In this document: in pieces, positions 48,433 to 59,137 of the stretch | Position numbering within the stretch: position 1 is the stretch's first letter | How the letters are laid out: each line of letters starts with the position of its first letter | Assembly: GCF_010731715.1 (NCBI RefSeq) | Contig: NZ_AP022587.1 | Location: 5,766,001-5,830,000, forward strand | Direction: 5' to 3' | Source: Mycobacterium stomatepiae | Lineage (GTDB): Bacteria > Actinomycetota > Actinomycetes > Mycobacteriales > Mycobacteriaceae | Length of the DNA stretch: 64,000 bases | Notes under the pieces: model-generated | Told to the model about the DNA's origin: nothing | Database searches by the model: none | What the model saw: the letters and a program-made list of their open reading frames with translations, nothing else | Translations under genes and position numbers: made by a program

Positions 48433-49247
48433 CGTCGTCACCGTGGGTTCGTTACCTCACTCGCTATCTTGGCCTGTCGTACCTCTTTGTGCTGCTGATC
48501 GTTCCGGTTTCCGTGATCCTCTGGCGGACCTTCGAGCCGGGATTGGGTCAGTTCTACGACTGGGTGAGTACGCCGGCAGCGCAATCGGCGCTGGACTTGT
48601 CGCTGCTGGTGGTGGCGATCGTGGTGCCGCTCAACGTGGTCTTCGGCATCCCCACTGCATTGGTGCTGGCGCGCAACAAGTTTCGTGGCAAGGGGGCGTT
48701 GCAGGCCGTCATCGACCTGCCCTTCGCTGTCTCGCCGGTCATCGTCGGCGTCGCGCTGATCCTGTTGTGGGGATCGGCGGGTGCGTTCGGATTTTTCGAG
48801 CGAGACTTCGGGTTGAAGATCATCTTCGGCCTGCCGGGTATCGTCCTCGCCAGTATTTTCGTCACGCTGCCGTTCGTGGTCCGTGAAGTCGAGCCGGTGC
48901 TACACGAGTTGGGCACCGACCAGGAGCAGGCGGCCGCGACACTGGGTTCTAGTTGGTGGCAGACCTTTTGGCGGATCACACTGCCGTCTATCCGGTGGGG
49001 CCTGACCTACGGCATCATGCTGACCATCGCCCGTACCCTCGGCGAATTCGGCGCGGTGACCATCGTGTCGTCCAACCTTCCGGGGAAGTCGCAGACACTG
49101 ACGCCGCTGGTCTCGGACCGATACAACCGGGGCGCCGAGTACGGCGCCTACGCGCTATCCACACTGCTGATGGGAGTCGCGGTGGCGGTTCTGATCGTCC
49201 AGGTGATTCTCGACGTTCGCCGAGCACGGGCGAATAAGGTTGCTTGA
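48429..49247 (+). CDS. cysW: Sulfate ABC transporter permease CysW
   Basis: The 272-residue second permease has six predicted spans and the coupling loop EQAAATLGSSWWQTFWRITLP, plus FGAVTIVSSNLPGKSQTLTPL near the C-terminus, all typical of CysW. It pairs with CysT to form the channel. GTG 48429 overlaps the cysT stop. The gap to cysA is 15 bases with AAGGAG. Confidence 0.93.
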   Translation: MTSSPWVRYLTRYLGLSYLFVLLIVPVSVILWRTFEPGLGQFYDWVSTPAAQSALDLSLLVVAIVVPLNVVFGIPTALVLARNKFRGKGALQAVIDLPFAVSPVIVGVALILLWGSAGAFGFFERDFGLKIIFGLPGIVLASIFVTLPFVVREVEPVLHELGTDQEQAAATLGSSWWQTFWRITLPSIRWGLTYGIMLTIARTLGEFGAVTIVSSNLPGKSQTLTPLVSDRYNRGAEYGAYALSTLLMGVAVAVLIVQVILDVRRARANKVA

Positions 49248-49262
49248 CAAGGAGACACGGAT

Positions 49263-50333
49263 ATGACCGCCATCAAGACAGACAACGCGATCATCGTTCG
49301 CGACGCCAACAAGCGCTACAACGACTTCGTGGCCTTGGATCATGTGGACTTCGTGGTTCCCACTGGGTCGCTGACCGCATTGCTCGGCCCTAGCGGTTCG
49401 GGTAAGTCGACCCTGCTGCGCACCATCGCCGGTCTCGACCAGCCGGACACCGGGACCGTGACGATCAACGGAATCGACGTCACCCGGGTTCCGCCGCAGC
49501 GGCGCGGCATCGGCTTCGTGTTTCAGCACTACGCCGCGTTCAAGCACATGACGGTCCGCGACAATGTCGCGTACGGATTGAAGATCCGCAAGCGACCCAA
49601 GGCCGAGGTCAAGGAGAAGGTCGACAACCTGCTAGAAGTGGTGGGGCTCAGCGGATTTCAAGGTCGCTACCCAAACCAGCTCTCCGGCGGTCAGCGCCAG
49701 CGGATGGCCCTGGCGCGAGCGCTGGCTGTCGACCCACAGGTGCTGCTGCTCGACGAGCCGTTCGGCGCGCTGGACGCCAAGGTTCGCGAGGATCTGCGGG
49801 CCTGGCTGCGCCGTCTGCACGACGAGGTCCATGTCACCACGGTGCTGGTCACCCACGATCAGGCCGAGGCGCTGGATGTGGCCGATCGGATCGCGGTGCT
49901 CAACAAGGGCCGCATCGAGCAGGTCGGGTCCCCGACCGAGGTGTACGACGCGCCCGCGAACGCGTTCGTGATGTCGTTCCTGGGTGCGGTCTCGACACTG
50001 AACGGCAGTTTGGTTCGCCCGCACGACATTCGGGTCGGCCGCAATCCCGAGATGGCGATCGCCGGCGGAGACAGCGCCGCCGAGTCCATCGGGGTGGTCC
50101 GGGCTACCGTCGACCGGGTGGTGGCACTTGGTTTCGAGGTGCGCGTCGAATTGACCAGCGCGGCCACCGGTGGCAGTTTCACCGCCCAAATCACCCGGGG
50201 CGACGCCGAGGCGCTGGCCCTGAAGGACGGGGACACCGTCTACGTGCGCGCGACCCGCGTGCCGTCCACGATCACCGATGCCGCGCCGTCCGGCAGCGCC
50301 GACGAGGACCAGAGCACGTTGACGTCGGCCTGA
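49263..50333 (+). CDS. cysA: Sulfate ABC transporter ATP-binding protein CysA
   Basis: The 356-residue ATPase has Walker [10 protein letters not shown], the signature [15 protein letters not shown], Walker [13 protein letters not shown] and the H-loop [11 protein letters not shown]-terminal regulatory domain of about 110 residues (from [11 protein letters not shown]) is typical of CysA. It powers CysTW. ATG 49263 follows AAGGAGACAC. It ends four bases before a converging small gene. Confidence 0.94.
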   Translation: MTAIKTDNAIIVRDANKRYNDFVALDHVDFVVPTGSLTALLGPSGSGKSTLLRTIAGLDQPDTGTVTINGIDVTRVPPQRRGIGFVFQHYAAFKHMTVRDNVAYGLKIRKRPKAEVKEKVDNLLEVVGLSGFQGRYPNQLSGGQRQRMALARALAVDPQVLLLDEPFGALDAKVREDLRAWLRRLHDEVHVTTVLVTHDQAEALDVADRIAVLNKGRIEQVGSPTEVYDAPANAFVMSFLGAVSTLNGSLVRPHDIRVGRNPEMAIAGGDSAAESIGVVRATVDRVVALGFEVRVELTSAATGGSFTAQITRGDAEALALKDGDTVYVRATRVPSTITDAAPSGSADEDQSTLTSA

Positions 50334-50336
50334 GTG

Positions 50337-50666
50337 TTATTGCAGCGTCGACCAATAAGGCGGTTGCTGCGTTAGCCGCTCGATATATTCGGTCACCGTC
50401 AGCTCGTCGGATTCGGACGTGTCGTCGCCATGGGCGAACGGGCACCAGCGCGGATCGGCTTCGGTAATCCACACCGCTACCAGTTCCACCTCGGGGACCG
50501 GGGCGCCCGGCGGCGGTGAAATCAGGTCCGCGGCGAATCCTTCGGCGCCCGGCCAGGTGAGGCCGTCGCTGTAAATGACCTCGTTGTTCCGGTTTTGAGC
50601 GACGACGTGATAGTGCGGCAGCCCGGCCAAATGCTCGGCAAGGCCGTGCGTGTCGCGGTCGCCCAT
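50337..50666 (-). CDS. Conserved hypothetical protein
   Basis: This 109-residue acidic protein has no signal peptide or membrane segment. It is rich in Trp and Pro (DGLTWPGAEGFAADLISPPPG, VWITEADPRWCPF). I do not recognise a named family. It converges on cysA and lies 37 bases upstream of nothing on its strand except the sirohydrochlorin gene, which ends before it starts; the two may be transcribed separately. The coding case rests on a clear ATG, full-length frame, and actinobacterial third-position GC. Confidence 0.6.
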   Translation of the reverse strand: MGDRDTHGLAEHLAGLPHYHVVAQNRNNEVIYSDGLTWPGAEGFAADLISPPPGAPVPEVELVAVWITEADPRWCPFAHGDDTSESDELTVTEYIERLTQQPPYWSTLQ

Positions 50667-50703
50667 CTCTCCATGTTAGTGCTGCAAGCGATTCGATGGA
50701 GGG

Positions 50704-51453
50704 TTAGGCCGCAATCTGCTCGGCGGCCGTCGTGGCGAAGCGATCCAGCACGGTCTCGGCCACCAAACGGTGAGCACCCAGCGGGGCCGCCATCTCGATG
50801 CCGGCCTTCGCGGCGAATCTTTGCACCCGGTCGGGGAGCAGTCCCGGCGCCAAGAACCACGGCGCGATGATTACCCGGCGGGCACGCTGGCGGCGCAGCC
50901 TGCCCAGGGCTTCGGACAGCGAGCGTTCCTGGTGGGTGGCGAAAGCGGTGGTTGCGCCCGCCCAACCCGTGCCCGCCAACAGCTTTGGAGCGACCCGGCC
51001 CGTGCGCTCGTTCACCGCCGGGTCGGACGTGCCGATCGCCACTATGAGGACACCGACACTATCGTCGAGGCGCGAGACTCCCAACTCCGTCACGCGCCGG
51101 CGCAGCACCGACACCAGCCGGTCGTCCTCGCCGAGCACCGGAGCCTGCGATATGTGTTGGTTCGTAACGCAACTGGCGATCTGGGCAGGCATGTCCACCC
51201 GAGCGTGGTAGGCGTTGGCCAACAGTAGCGGAGTGACCACCGCTGGGCCATCCAGCGACGTGAGCACGTCGGTCAGGCTCGGTGAACTGTGTTCCAGGAA
51301 TGCCAGTCGCACATCGAGATTCGGCCGCATGACCGTCAGCCGGTCGGCGACGGCCTGCGTATTGGCCACCGACCGTGGATCCTTGCTTCCATGTGCTGTC
51401 AGCACGAGCTGAGGCTGGATGGCGCCGCCCCTCCGTATCGCTTCGCTCTGCAT
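50704..51453 (-). CDS. Sirohydrochlorin chelatase-like protein (CbiX type)
   Basis: The protein (249 residues from ATG 51453) has two CbiX-like halves. The N-terminal strand LVLTAHGSKDPRS carries the metal-binding His, and further blocks are FLEHSSPSL and VTPLLLANAYHARVDMP, then VIIAPWFLAPGLLPDR in the second half. It should insert iron into sirohydrochlorin to give siroheme, the cofactor of NirA encoded upstream. The start is not certain: ATG 51453 lies within a MIRU-like repeat, and ATG 51489 upstream overlaps the cysH stop. Confidence 0.8.
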   Translation of the reverse strand: MQSEAIRRGGAIQPQLVLTAHGSKDPRSVANTQAVADRLTVMRPNLDVRLAFLEHSSPSLTDVLTSLDGPAVVTPLLLANAYHARVDMPAQIASCVTNQHISQAPVLGEDDRLVSVLRRRVTELGVSRLDDSVGVLIVAIGTSDPAVNERTGRVAPKLLAGTGWAGATTAFATHQERSLSEALGRLRRQRARRVIIAPWFLAPGLLPDRVQRFAAKAGIEMAAPLGAHRLVAETVLDRFATTAAEQIAA

Positions 51454-51460
51454 CGTCGCC
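51421..51460 (-). repeat. MIRU-like repeat, copy C, cysH-chelatase junction
   Basis: On the minus strand it reads GGCGACGATGCAGAGCGAAG, CGATACGGAGGGG, CGGCGCC, close to copy B at 2095. It begins 8 bases after the cysH stop and supplies the first codons of the chelatase gene if ATG 51453 is the start. Junction location between coupled genes is typical of mycobacterial interspersed units. Confidence 0.6.
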
Positions 51461-51467
51461 GACGCGA

Positions 51468-52211
51468 TCACGACGCGTGCAACCCGCATTCGGTTTTTGC
51501 CTGCCCCTGCCAACGCCCGCTGCGCGGGTCGGCACCCTCCTCGGGCTTGGCCGTGCAGGGGGCGCAGCCAATCGACGGATATCCTTCGTAGACAAGCGGA
51601 TTGACCAGGACATCGTGCTCGTCGATGTAGTTCTGCATGTCGTCGTCGGTCCATGCCGCCAGCGGGTTGATCTTCACCAGTTTGAACGCCTCGTCGAAAC
51701 TGATCAGCGGCGCGTTGGCGCGGGTCGGTGCCTCGACCCGGCGTATCCCGGTCACCCAGGCGGAGTAGCCGCTGAGCGCCTTGCTCAGCGGGACGACCTT
51801 GCGCAGCCGGCAGCATTCGCCGGGGTCTCGTGCGAACAGGTCCTTGCCCTTGAGTTCGTCTTGCTCGGCAACTGTGTGTTCCGGCGTGACGTTGAGAACC
51901 CGTACGTCGTAGACGGATTCGACCGCGTCGCGAGTGCCGACCGTTTCGACGAAGTGATAGCCGGTGTCCAGGAACAGCACCGGTACGCCGGGGCGCACCT
52001 TGGACGCCATATCCACCAGCACGGCGTCCTGCATGTTGGAGGCGACGATGTAATTGCACGTCGCCCAGCCGCGTGGCCCGTTGATACCGCCGAAGTTCTC
52101 GTCGGTCCAGCGCAGCAGCTCGGTCGCGCTGGCGCCCTCCAATTCGGCCGCGCCTCGGGCGGCGAGCTCACGCAGGGCGGCGTAGGCCGGATCGGCCACA
52201 TCGCTGCTCAT
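51468..52211 (-). CDS. cysH: Adenylyl-sulfate (APS) reductase
   Basis: The 247-residue enzyme reduces adenylyl sulfate to sulfite. It has the two Cys pairs of the [4Fe-4S] APS reductase class: ECCRLRK in the middle and IGCAPCT after it, and the catalytic C-terminal Cys in TECGLH. VPVLFLDTGYHFVET and VTGIRR bind the nucleotide. The iron-sulfur Cys set separates it from PAPS reductases. Its ATG overlaps the nirA stop (ATGA), so it is second in the nirA-cysH-chelatase operon. Confidence 0.93.
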   Translation of the reverse strand: MSSDVADPAYAALRELAARGAAELEGASATELLRWTDENFGGINGPRGWATCNYIVASNMQDAVLVDMASKVRPGVPVLFLDTGYHFVETVGTRDAVESVYDVRVLNVTPEHTVAEQDELKGKDLFARDPGECCRLRKVVPLSKALSGYSAWVTGIRRVEAPTRANAPLISFDEAFKLVKINPLAAWTDDDMQNYIDEHDVLVNPLVYEGYPSIGCAPCTAKPEEGADPRSGRWQGQAKTECGLHAS

Positions 52212-53887
52212 CGCAGATCGCCCTCCTCGGCGCGAAGTGCCCATTGCGCGAACCGCTCCCCGTCGCTGCGGTGCTTGAGGAAGTTGCGCACCACTCGATC
52301 GATGTAGTCGCCCAGCTCGTCGCTGGTGACCTTGTGCTGGCGCAGTTTTCGGCCGAATCCGCTGTCGAGGCCGAGGCTGCCGCCCAGATGCACCTGGAAG
52401 CCCTCGACAGAGTTCCCGTCGCCGTCGTCCACCATCTGGCCCTTGAAGCCGATGTCGGCGACCTGAATGCGCGCACACGAGTTGGGGCAGCCGTTGATGT
52501 TGACGGTGATCGGAACATTGAGTCGCGAGTTGATGTCTTCGAGCCGGGCTTCCAGCTCGGGCACCAACGTCTGTGCCTTGACCCGGGTTTCGGCGAAGGA
52601 CAACTTGCAGTACTCAATCCCCGTGCACGCCATCAGGTTTCGGCGCCAGTGCGACGGCTGTGACTGCAATCCGAGTGCCTCCAAGCCGGCGATCAAATCG
52701 TCGAGCTTGTCGTCGGGAATGTCGAGGATGACCAGCTTCTGGTAGGGCGTGAACCGGATCCGGTCGGAGCCGGCCTGCTCGGCGAGGTCGGCCACCGCGG
52801 TGAGGATGGTGCCGGACACGCGTCCCGCGATCGCGGCGACCCCGACCGCGTTGAGCCCGTTCTTGAGCCGCTGAACGCCGACGTGGTCGATCGGATGCTT
52901 GACCGGCTCGGGCGCCGGGCCGTCGATCAGCGGACGCTTCAGGTACTCGGTTTCCAGAACTTCCCGGAACTTCTCGATGCCCCAGTCCTTGATCAGGAAC
53001 TTCAGCCGCGCCTTGGCCCGCAGTCGCCGGTAGCCGTAGTCGCGGAAGATCGACGTCACCGCGTGCCATACCTCGGGCACCTCTTCGAGCGGGACCCAGG
53101 CGCCGACCCGCTGGCCGAGCATGGGGTTGGTGGAGAGTCCGCCACCGACCCAGAGGTCGAGGCCGGGGCCGTGCTCGGGGTGGTTGACACCGATGAATGC
53201 GATGTCGTTGACCTCGTGCACCACATCTTGCAGTCCCGAGATCGCGGTCTTGTGCTTGCGAGGCAGGTCGGCGAAGGCGGGGTCGCCGATGTAGCGGCGC
53301 ACGATCTCGTCGATCGCCCAGGTCGGGTCGAGCACCTCGTCGAGCGACTCACCGGCCAACGGTGACCCCAGGATGACGCGCGGGCAATCCCCGCACGCCT
53401 CGGCGGTCTGCAGTCCGACCTCGGCAAGCCGACGCCAGATCTCGGGGACGTCCTCCACCCGTATCCAGTGGTACTGCACGTTCTCTCGATCGGAGATGTC
53501 GGCGGTGTCGCGGGCGAATTCGGTGGAGATCTGGCCCACGGTGCGCAGTGCCGCCGCCGACAGCGCGCCGCCGTCGCAGCGCACCCGCATCATGAAGTAT
53601 TTGGCTTCCAGCAAATCGGCATTGTCGTCGCCGGTGAACGAGCCGTCGTAGCCCTGCTCGCGCTGGGTGTATAGACCCCACCAACGCATCCGGCCGCGTA
53701 GATCGTTCTTCTCGATGCTGTCGAAGCCCTCTTTGGCGTAGACGTTTTCGATGCGTTCCCGCACCTCAAGCGGGGGGCCGGCCTGCTTGAACTCCTCGTT
53801 GGGGTTGAGCGGCTCTCGATCCCCCAGCGCCCACTGGCCCTCGCTTCGAGTCTTTTTGTCGGGCGCAGCGGGACGGGCTGTGGTCAT
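52208..53887 (-). CDS. nirA: Ferredoxin-dependent sulfite reductase
   Basis: The 559-residue enzyme reduces sulfite to sulfide using siroheme and a [4Fe-4S] cluster. Cluster ligands are in ACTGIEYCKLS and NGCPNSCAR. Y73 and C165 sit where the Tyr69-Cys161 covalent pair occurs in M. tuberculosis NirA (SirA), with the same spacing. It is annotated as nitrite reductase in places, but cysH next to it fits sulfite. ATG 53887 follows an AAGGAG contained in a hairpin. A leader peptide with Cys codons lies upstream. Confidence 0.93.
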   Translation of the reverse strand: MTTARPAAPDKKTRSEGQWALGDREPLNPNEEFKQAGPPLEVRERIENVYAKEGFDSIEKNDLRGRMRWWGLYTQREQGYDGSFTGDDNADLLEAKYFMMRVRCDGGALSAAALRTVGQISTEFARDTADISDRENVQYHWIRVEDVPEIWRRLAEVGLQTAEACGDCPRVILGSPLAGESLDEVLDPTWAIDEIVRRYIGDPAFADLPRKHKTAISGLQDVVHEVNDIAFIGVNHPEHGPGLDLWVGGGLSTNPMLGQRVGAWVPLEEVPEVWHAVTSIFRDYGYRRLRAKARLKFLIKDWGIEKFREVLETEYLKRPLIDGPAPEPVKHPIDHVGVQRLKNGLNAVGVAAIAGRVSGTILTAVADLAEQAGSDRIRFTPYQKLVILDIPDDKLDDLIAGLEALGLQSQPSHWRRNLMACTGIEYCKLSFAETRVKAQTLVPELEARLEDINSRLNVPITVNINGCPNSCARIQVADIGFKGQMVDDGDGNSVEGFQVHLGGSLGLDSGFGRKLRQHKVTSDELGDYIDRVVRNFLKHRSDGERFAQWALRAEEGDLR

Positions 53888-53888
53888 T

Positions 53889-53903
53889 CGAAGGTCTCCT
53901 TCG
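53889..53903 (-). promoter_or_regulatory. Hairpin sequestering the nirA Shine-Dalgarno
   Basis: The minus strand reads CGAAGG-AGA-CCTTCG one base before the nirA ATG. The six-base perfect stem includes most of AAGGAG, the ribosome binding site, with a three-base loop. In the folded state nirA translation should be reduced. Confidence 0.65.
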
Positions 53904-53998
53904 CGGGCTGTGCAAGCGTGGACGGGCGACTCACCGGGGATTTGCGGCGGCCGCAGATCCGGCGCCAGCTGGACGTACAGGTGGGCGGGTCTACGGGG

Positions 53999-54091
53999 TC
54001 AAGCCGGACAGCTACAGCTGCAGACACGCTTGAGATCGATGTGCCGCCGCGCCACTAACGCAATGCGCAAGCTGGGCTGGGCGACGGTCAC
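53999..54091 (-). CDS. Cysteine-codon leader peptide of nirA operon
   Basis: A 30-codon frame begins at GTG 54091, starting TVAQPSLRIAL and ending KRVCSCSCPA, with three Cys codons alternating with Ser just before the stop. An internal GTG at 54055 would give 18 residues. A -10-like CAGAAT lies seven bases before GTG 54091, so the message may be leaderless. The stop is 111 bases before the nirA ATG, the same distance as in the subI leader. Cys-coding leaders of this kind regulate nirA in M. smegmatis by cysteine attenuation. Confidence 0.72.
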   Translation of the reverse strand: MTVAQPSLRIALVARRHIDLKRVCSCSCPA

Positions 54092-54097
54092 GGCCCC

Positions 54098-54103
54098 ATT
54101 CTG
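54098..54103 (-). promoter_or_regulatory. -10-like element for the nirA leader transcript
   Basis: On the minus strand CAGAAT spans positions -12 to -7 from the leader GTG, one base away from the TANNNT pattern. It supports a start at the GTG. No -35 was recognised. Confidence 0.4.
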
Positions 54104-54351
54104 CCACGGATAACGACGAGCCATGCCACCAGGTCGGATTTGTTCTCACGGTGAGCAAAACTACCCGACAATCCTGGGTAATTCGACGTACAAAACCGAG
54201 AAATCCCTGTGAGGCCGCCGCCCGTTTGTCTACGTGCCCAATTAGCTGACCGTCCGGGCCGGGCGATCGGGCGTCGGGCCGGGGTGAATTTGCTCACCTA
54301 CGCATTCGTCGCGCGAGCGGGGCGACCCGGCGAACGTGCAATCATTTGGGC

Positions 54352-55524
54352 ATGGCCCTTCGCGCGGCAGCGGTTGAGTTGCCCGGGATGCAGCGCAGTC
54401 CCGAACAGTCGTTCGGGGTGTACGTCCATGTCCCTTTCTGCATAACCCGTTGCGGCTATTGCGATTTCAATACCTACACACCCGCCGAGTTGGGCGGCGT
54501 CAACCCGGACGGGTGGCTGGAGGCGCTGCGCACCGAGCTGGCGCTGGCCGCCGCACGACTCGATGCGCCGACGGTGAACACGGTGTTCGTCGGGGGTGGG
54601 ACGCCGTCGCTGCTGGGCCCGGCGCGCATCGTCGCGCTGCTGGACATGGTGCGCGAGCACTTCGTCCTGGCGCCGGATGCCGAGATCACCACCGAGGCCA
54701 ACCCGGAGTCCGCCTGGCCGGACTTCTTCGAGGCTGCCCGGGCGGCCGGATACACCCGGGTGTCCCTCGGCATGCAGTCGGTGTCCCCGTTCGTGCTGGG
54801 TGTGCTCGACCGGATTCACACGCCGAACCGGTCGGCGGCGGCCGCCCGCGAGGCGTTGGAGGCGGGCTTCGAACACGTCAGCCTCGACCTGATCTATGGA
54901 ACGCCGGTCGAGACCGACGACGAGCTGCTGCGCTCGGTCGACACGGCGATCGCGACCGGCGTCGACCATGTGTCCGCCTATGCGCTGGTCGTCGAGGAGG
55001 GAACCGCGTTGGCGCGCAGGGTTCGCAGCGGCGAGCTGGCGGCACCGGACGACGACGTGTTGGCCCACCGCTACGAGCTGCTGGACGAGCGCCTGTCCGC
55101 GGCCGGCTTCGATTGGTATGAGGTGTCCAACTGGTCGCGGCTGGGCGGGGAGTGCCGGCACAACCTCGGCTACTGGGACGGTGGTCAGTGGTGGGGTGCG
55201 GGACCGGGTGCACACGGATACGTGGGCGCAACGCGGTGGTGGAATGTCAAGCACCCCAACAGTTACGCGGAGGCGCTGGCCGGTTCGGTGTTACCGGTGG
55301 CGGGCTTCGAGCAGCTCGACGCCGAGGCGTTACATACCGAGGATGTGCTGCTGAAAACCCGTCTGCGCCAAGGCCTCCCGTTGGAAGTGCTAGACGCTGA
55401 CGAGCGGGAACGAGCCAAAACCGTTGTTGCCGATGGCTTGCTGGTAGCTGACGCCGACCGGCTGGTCCTCACGCCGCGCGGCCGGTTGCTGGCCGACGCG
55501 GCCGTGCGGACGCTGCTGGGATGA
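54352..55524 (+). CDS. hemW: Radical SAM heme chaperone HemW (HemN-like)
   Basis: The 390-residue protein has the radical SAM motif CITRCGYC, with CxxxCxxC spacing, after YVHVPF. Family blocks include VFVGGGTPSLL, SLGMQSVSPFVLG and DLIYGTP. HemW moves heme to acceptor proteins; the same family is often named HemN, coproporphyrinogen dehydrogenase. It corresponds to Rv2388c. ATG 54352 is preferred over TTG 54346. The M. tuberculosis genes between hemW and nirA (rpfD and Rv2390c) are absent here. Confidence 0.87.
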   Translation: MALRAAAVELPGMQRSPEQSFGVYVHVPFCITRCGYCDFNTYTPAELGGVNPDGWLEALRTELALAAARLDAPTVNTVFVGGGTPSLLGPARIVALLDMVREHFVLAPDAEITTEANPESAWPDFFEAARAAGYTRVSLGMQSVSPFVLGVLDRIHTPNRSAAAAREALEAGFEHVSLDLIYGTPVETDDELLRSVDTAIATGVDHVSAYALVVEEGTALARRVRSGELAAPDDDVLAHRYELLDERLSAAGFDWYEVSNWSRLGGECRHNLGYWDGGQWWGAGPGAHGYVGATRWWNVKHPNSYAEALAGSVLPVAGFEQLDAEALHTEDVLLKTRLRQGLPLEVLDADERERAKTVVADGLLVADADRLVLTPRGRLLADAAVRTLLG

Positions 55525-55528
55525 GGCG

Positions 55529-56767
55529 TCAAACGCCGAACCACTGTTCGATGACGCGGGCGATCTCGATGTAGAGCGGGATTCCGATCGTGACGTTGTA
55601 GGAGAGCGTCAGACCGAGCGACGCCGCGAGCGGCAAGGTCGGACTCGCTTCCGGGATTGCCAGTCGCTGGACCGCGGGCACGGCGATGTAGGACGCCGCA
55701 CCGCACAAGACCGCGAACAGCACATACGTGCCCGTCTTGAAGTCGGTATGGGTCACGCTGGCATAGGCGCAGGCGACGAAGATCCCCAGTGTGGCAAAGA
55801 CATTCGGGGCCAGCACGGCAAAGAAGATGAATCCGGGCCCCGCCGTTCTCAGGTCCTTCAACTTCCGCGATGCCGTCATCCCCATCTCGAGCAGGAACAG
55901 ACACAGCACACCCTGGAACGCCATGACGAAGAACTTGTCGTCGTCCTGCACGACCTTCTGGCCCTGCAGACCACTGATCAGGCCGATTACGATCCCGCCG
56001 ATCAGCAGCACCAACCCGGGGTTAAGGAAGACCTCCTGGAACAGCTCGCGGGAGAACAGGGACGGCTTTTTCTTGGTGAGTTGGGCACTCGGGCTGACGT
56101 CGAGTTCCACTGTGCGCTCGCCCTTTTCCAGCGAAAGCTCGAGTTCCTCCTCGATCCCCAATGCGCGCTCGGTCTCCAGGCTCTGGCCCTGCGGGGGCCG
56201 GGCTGCGGTGCCCGGACCGACGCCGACCTTGACCGGCGTGTAGCCCGGCTCGTCGGCCATGTTGCCCGCCGAGTCGATTCCCCGGTGTCGCAGGTGGGCC
56301 ACCAGATAGAGCGCCACCAGGCAGCCGGGAATCTCCATGACGGCCAGCATCACCGGCATGTAAGCGTTGAAGGCGATGTTCACTGCGGCAAGGACCGCCA
56401 CGCAGGTGGCGAACGTTCCAGCCGAGTCCGACCCGTAATAACCGGCGATGGTTGCCCGGTCGATTCTGCGCAATTTGGTAACCCAACCGAGCAGGTAGTA
56501 GGCGATGATGCCGATCACGAAGTTCAGCACGAAGCCCAGCACCATGAATCCGATGATCGCCCCGATGCTGGAGGCATTGACCTCGGCGAGTTCCTCACCA
56601 CCGTGCCAGCCGATAGCCAACAGCAGGTACATGGTGAGGCCTTGATAGATCACATAAGGGAACTCGAACCGGACCTTCAAGATCGGAATCAGGAATCCGA
56701 AGTAGAAGAAAAGCAGCAGCGGCTTGAACAGGTTATGCGTGAAGTTATGCCAGAACTCTTGCAGCAT
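55529..56767 (-). CDS. SbtA-type sodium-dependent bicarbonate transporter-like protein
   Basis: The 412-residue protein has about ten membrane helices and a hydrophilic central loop (around residues 190-240) rich in Glu. Helix ends such as AGYYGSDSAGTFATCVAV match the SbtA family, which imports bicarbonate with sodium in cyanobacteria. The M. tuberculosis counterpart is Rv2387. The substrate here is not shown. ATG 56767 follows GAGAGG. The gene converges on hemW with four bases between stops. Confidence 0.78.
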   Translation of the reverse strand: MLQEFWHNFTHNLFKPLLLFFYFGFLIPILKVRFEFPYVIYQGLTMYLLLAIGWHGGEELAEVNASSIGAIIGFMVLGFVLNFVIGIIAYYLLGWVTKLRRIDRATIAGYYGSDSAGTFATCVAVLAAVNIAFNAYMPVMLAVMEIPGCLVALYLVAHLRHRGIDSAGNMADEPGYTPVKVGVGPGTAARPPQGQSLETERALGIEEELELSLEKGERTVELDVSPSAQLTKKKPSLFSRELFQEVFLNPGLVLLIGGIVIGLISGLQGQKVVQDDDKFFVMAFQGVLCLFLLEMGMTASRKLKDLRTAGPGFIFFAVLAPNVFATLGIFVACAYASVTHTDFKTGTYVLFAVLCGAASYIAVPAVQRLAIPEASPTLPLAASLGLTLSYNVTIGIPLYIEIARVIEQWFGV

Positions 56768-57045
56768 TGGTGCCTCTCTTATCCATCCGGTGGCCCGGGG
56801 GAAGCACTGTCCGCAAGGGGCTACCACGAATGTCCCGACGACCGTGAAAAATTTAGCTCCGCTGCTGCCGATCCGCCACTCGGATCTGAGCCGAAATGTG
56901 GATGGCGTTCCAAGCCGCGTCGAAATGCCGGCGCCTTACAAAACCCGTGGTCACAGCGATGCTGGTAGGACCAGGTGAGGTGCGGCTAGCGTGAATCTGG
57001 TGTGAGTTCGCTGTGCATTTACTGTCAGGATTAGCGTGTCGACGC

Positions 57046-57252
57046 TCAACCGGAAATTAGCGAGGGTCTGACCCCGGCGCCTCGTTTGCGGTGCGTCACC
57101 GAAAGCCATGCGGACGGCGAGTAATGCGTCGTAATTTCTTCGAATCCATCGACCCGCGAAACCGTAAGCACGCCGGTTTCTTGATTAATTTCGAGTTCGT
57201 CGCCCTCGGATGCGTGGACTTCCTCACCGTTGGCGAGCCTGATCACGAACAT
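57046..57252 (-). CDS. Small conserved hypothetical protein
   Basis: This 68-residue protein reads MFVIRLANGEEVHASEGDEL then a beta-rich middle (TGVLTVSRVDGFEEITTHYSP) and a basic tail. It has no signal peptide or span. I do not recognise a family with a known role; a small gene of this kind lies beside mbtI in other mycobacteria, from memory. The AGAGAGGAA run before ATG 57252 is a good ribosome binding site. It is divergent from mbtI across about 535 bases. Confidence 0.6.
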   Translation of the reverse strand: MFVIRLANGEEVHASEGDELEINQETGVLTVSRVDGFEEITTHYSPSAWLSVTHRKRGAGVRPSLISG

Positions 57253-59134
<1,882 letters not shown>

Positions 59135-59137
59135 CTC

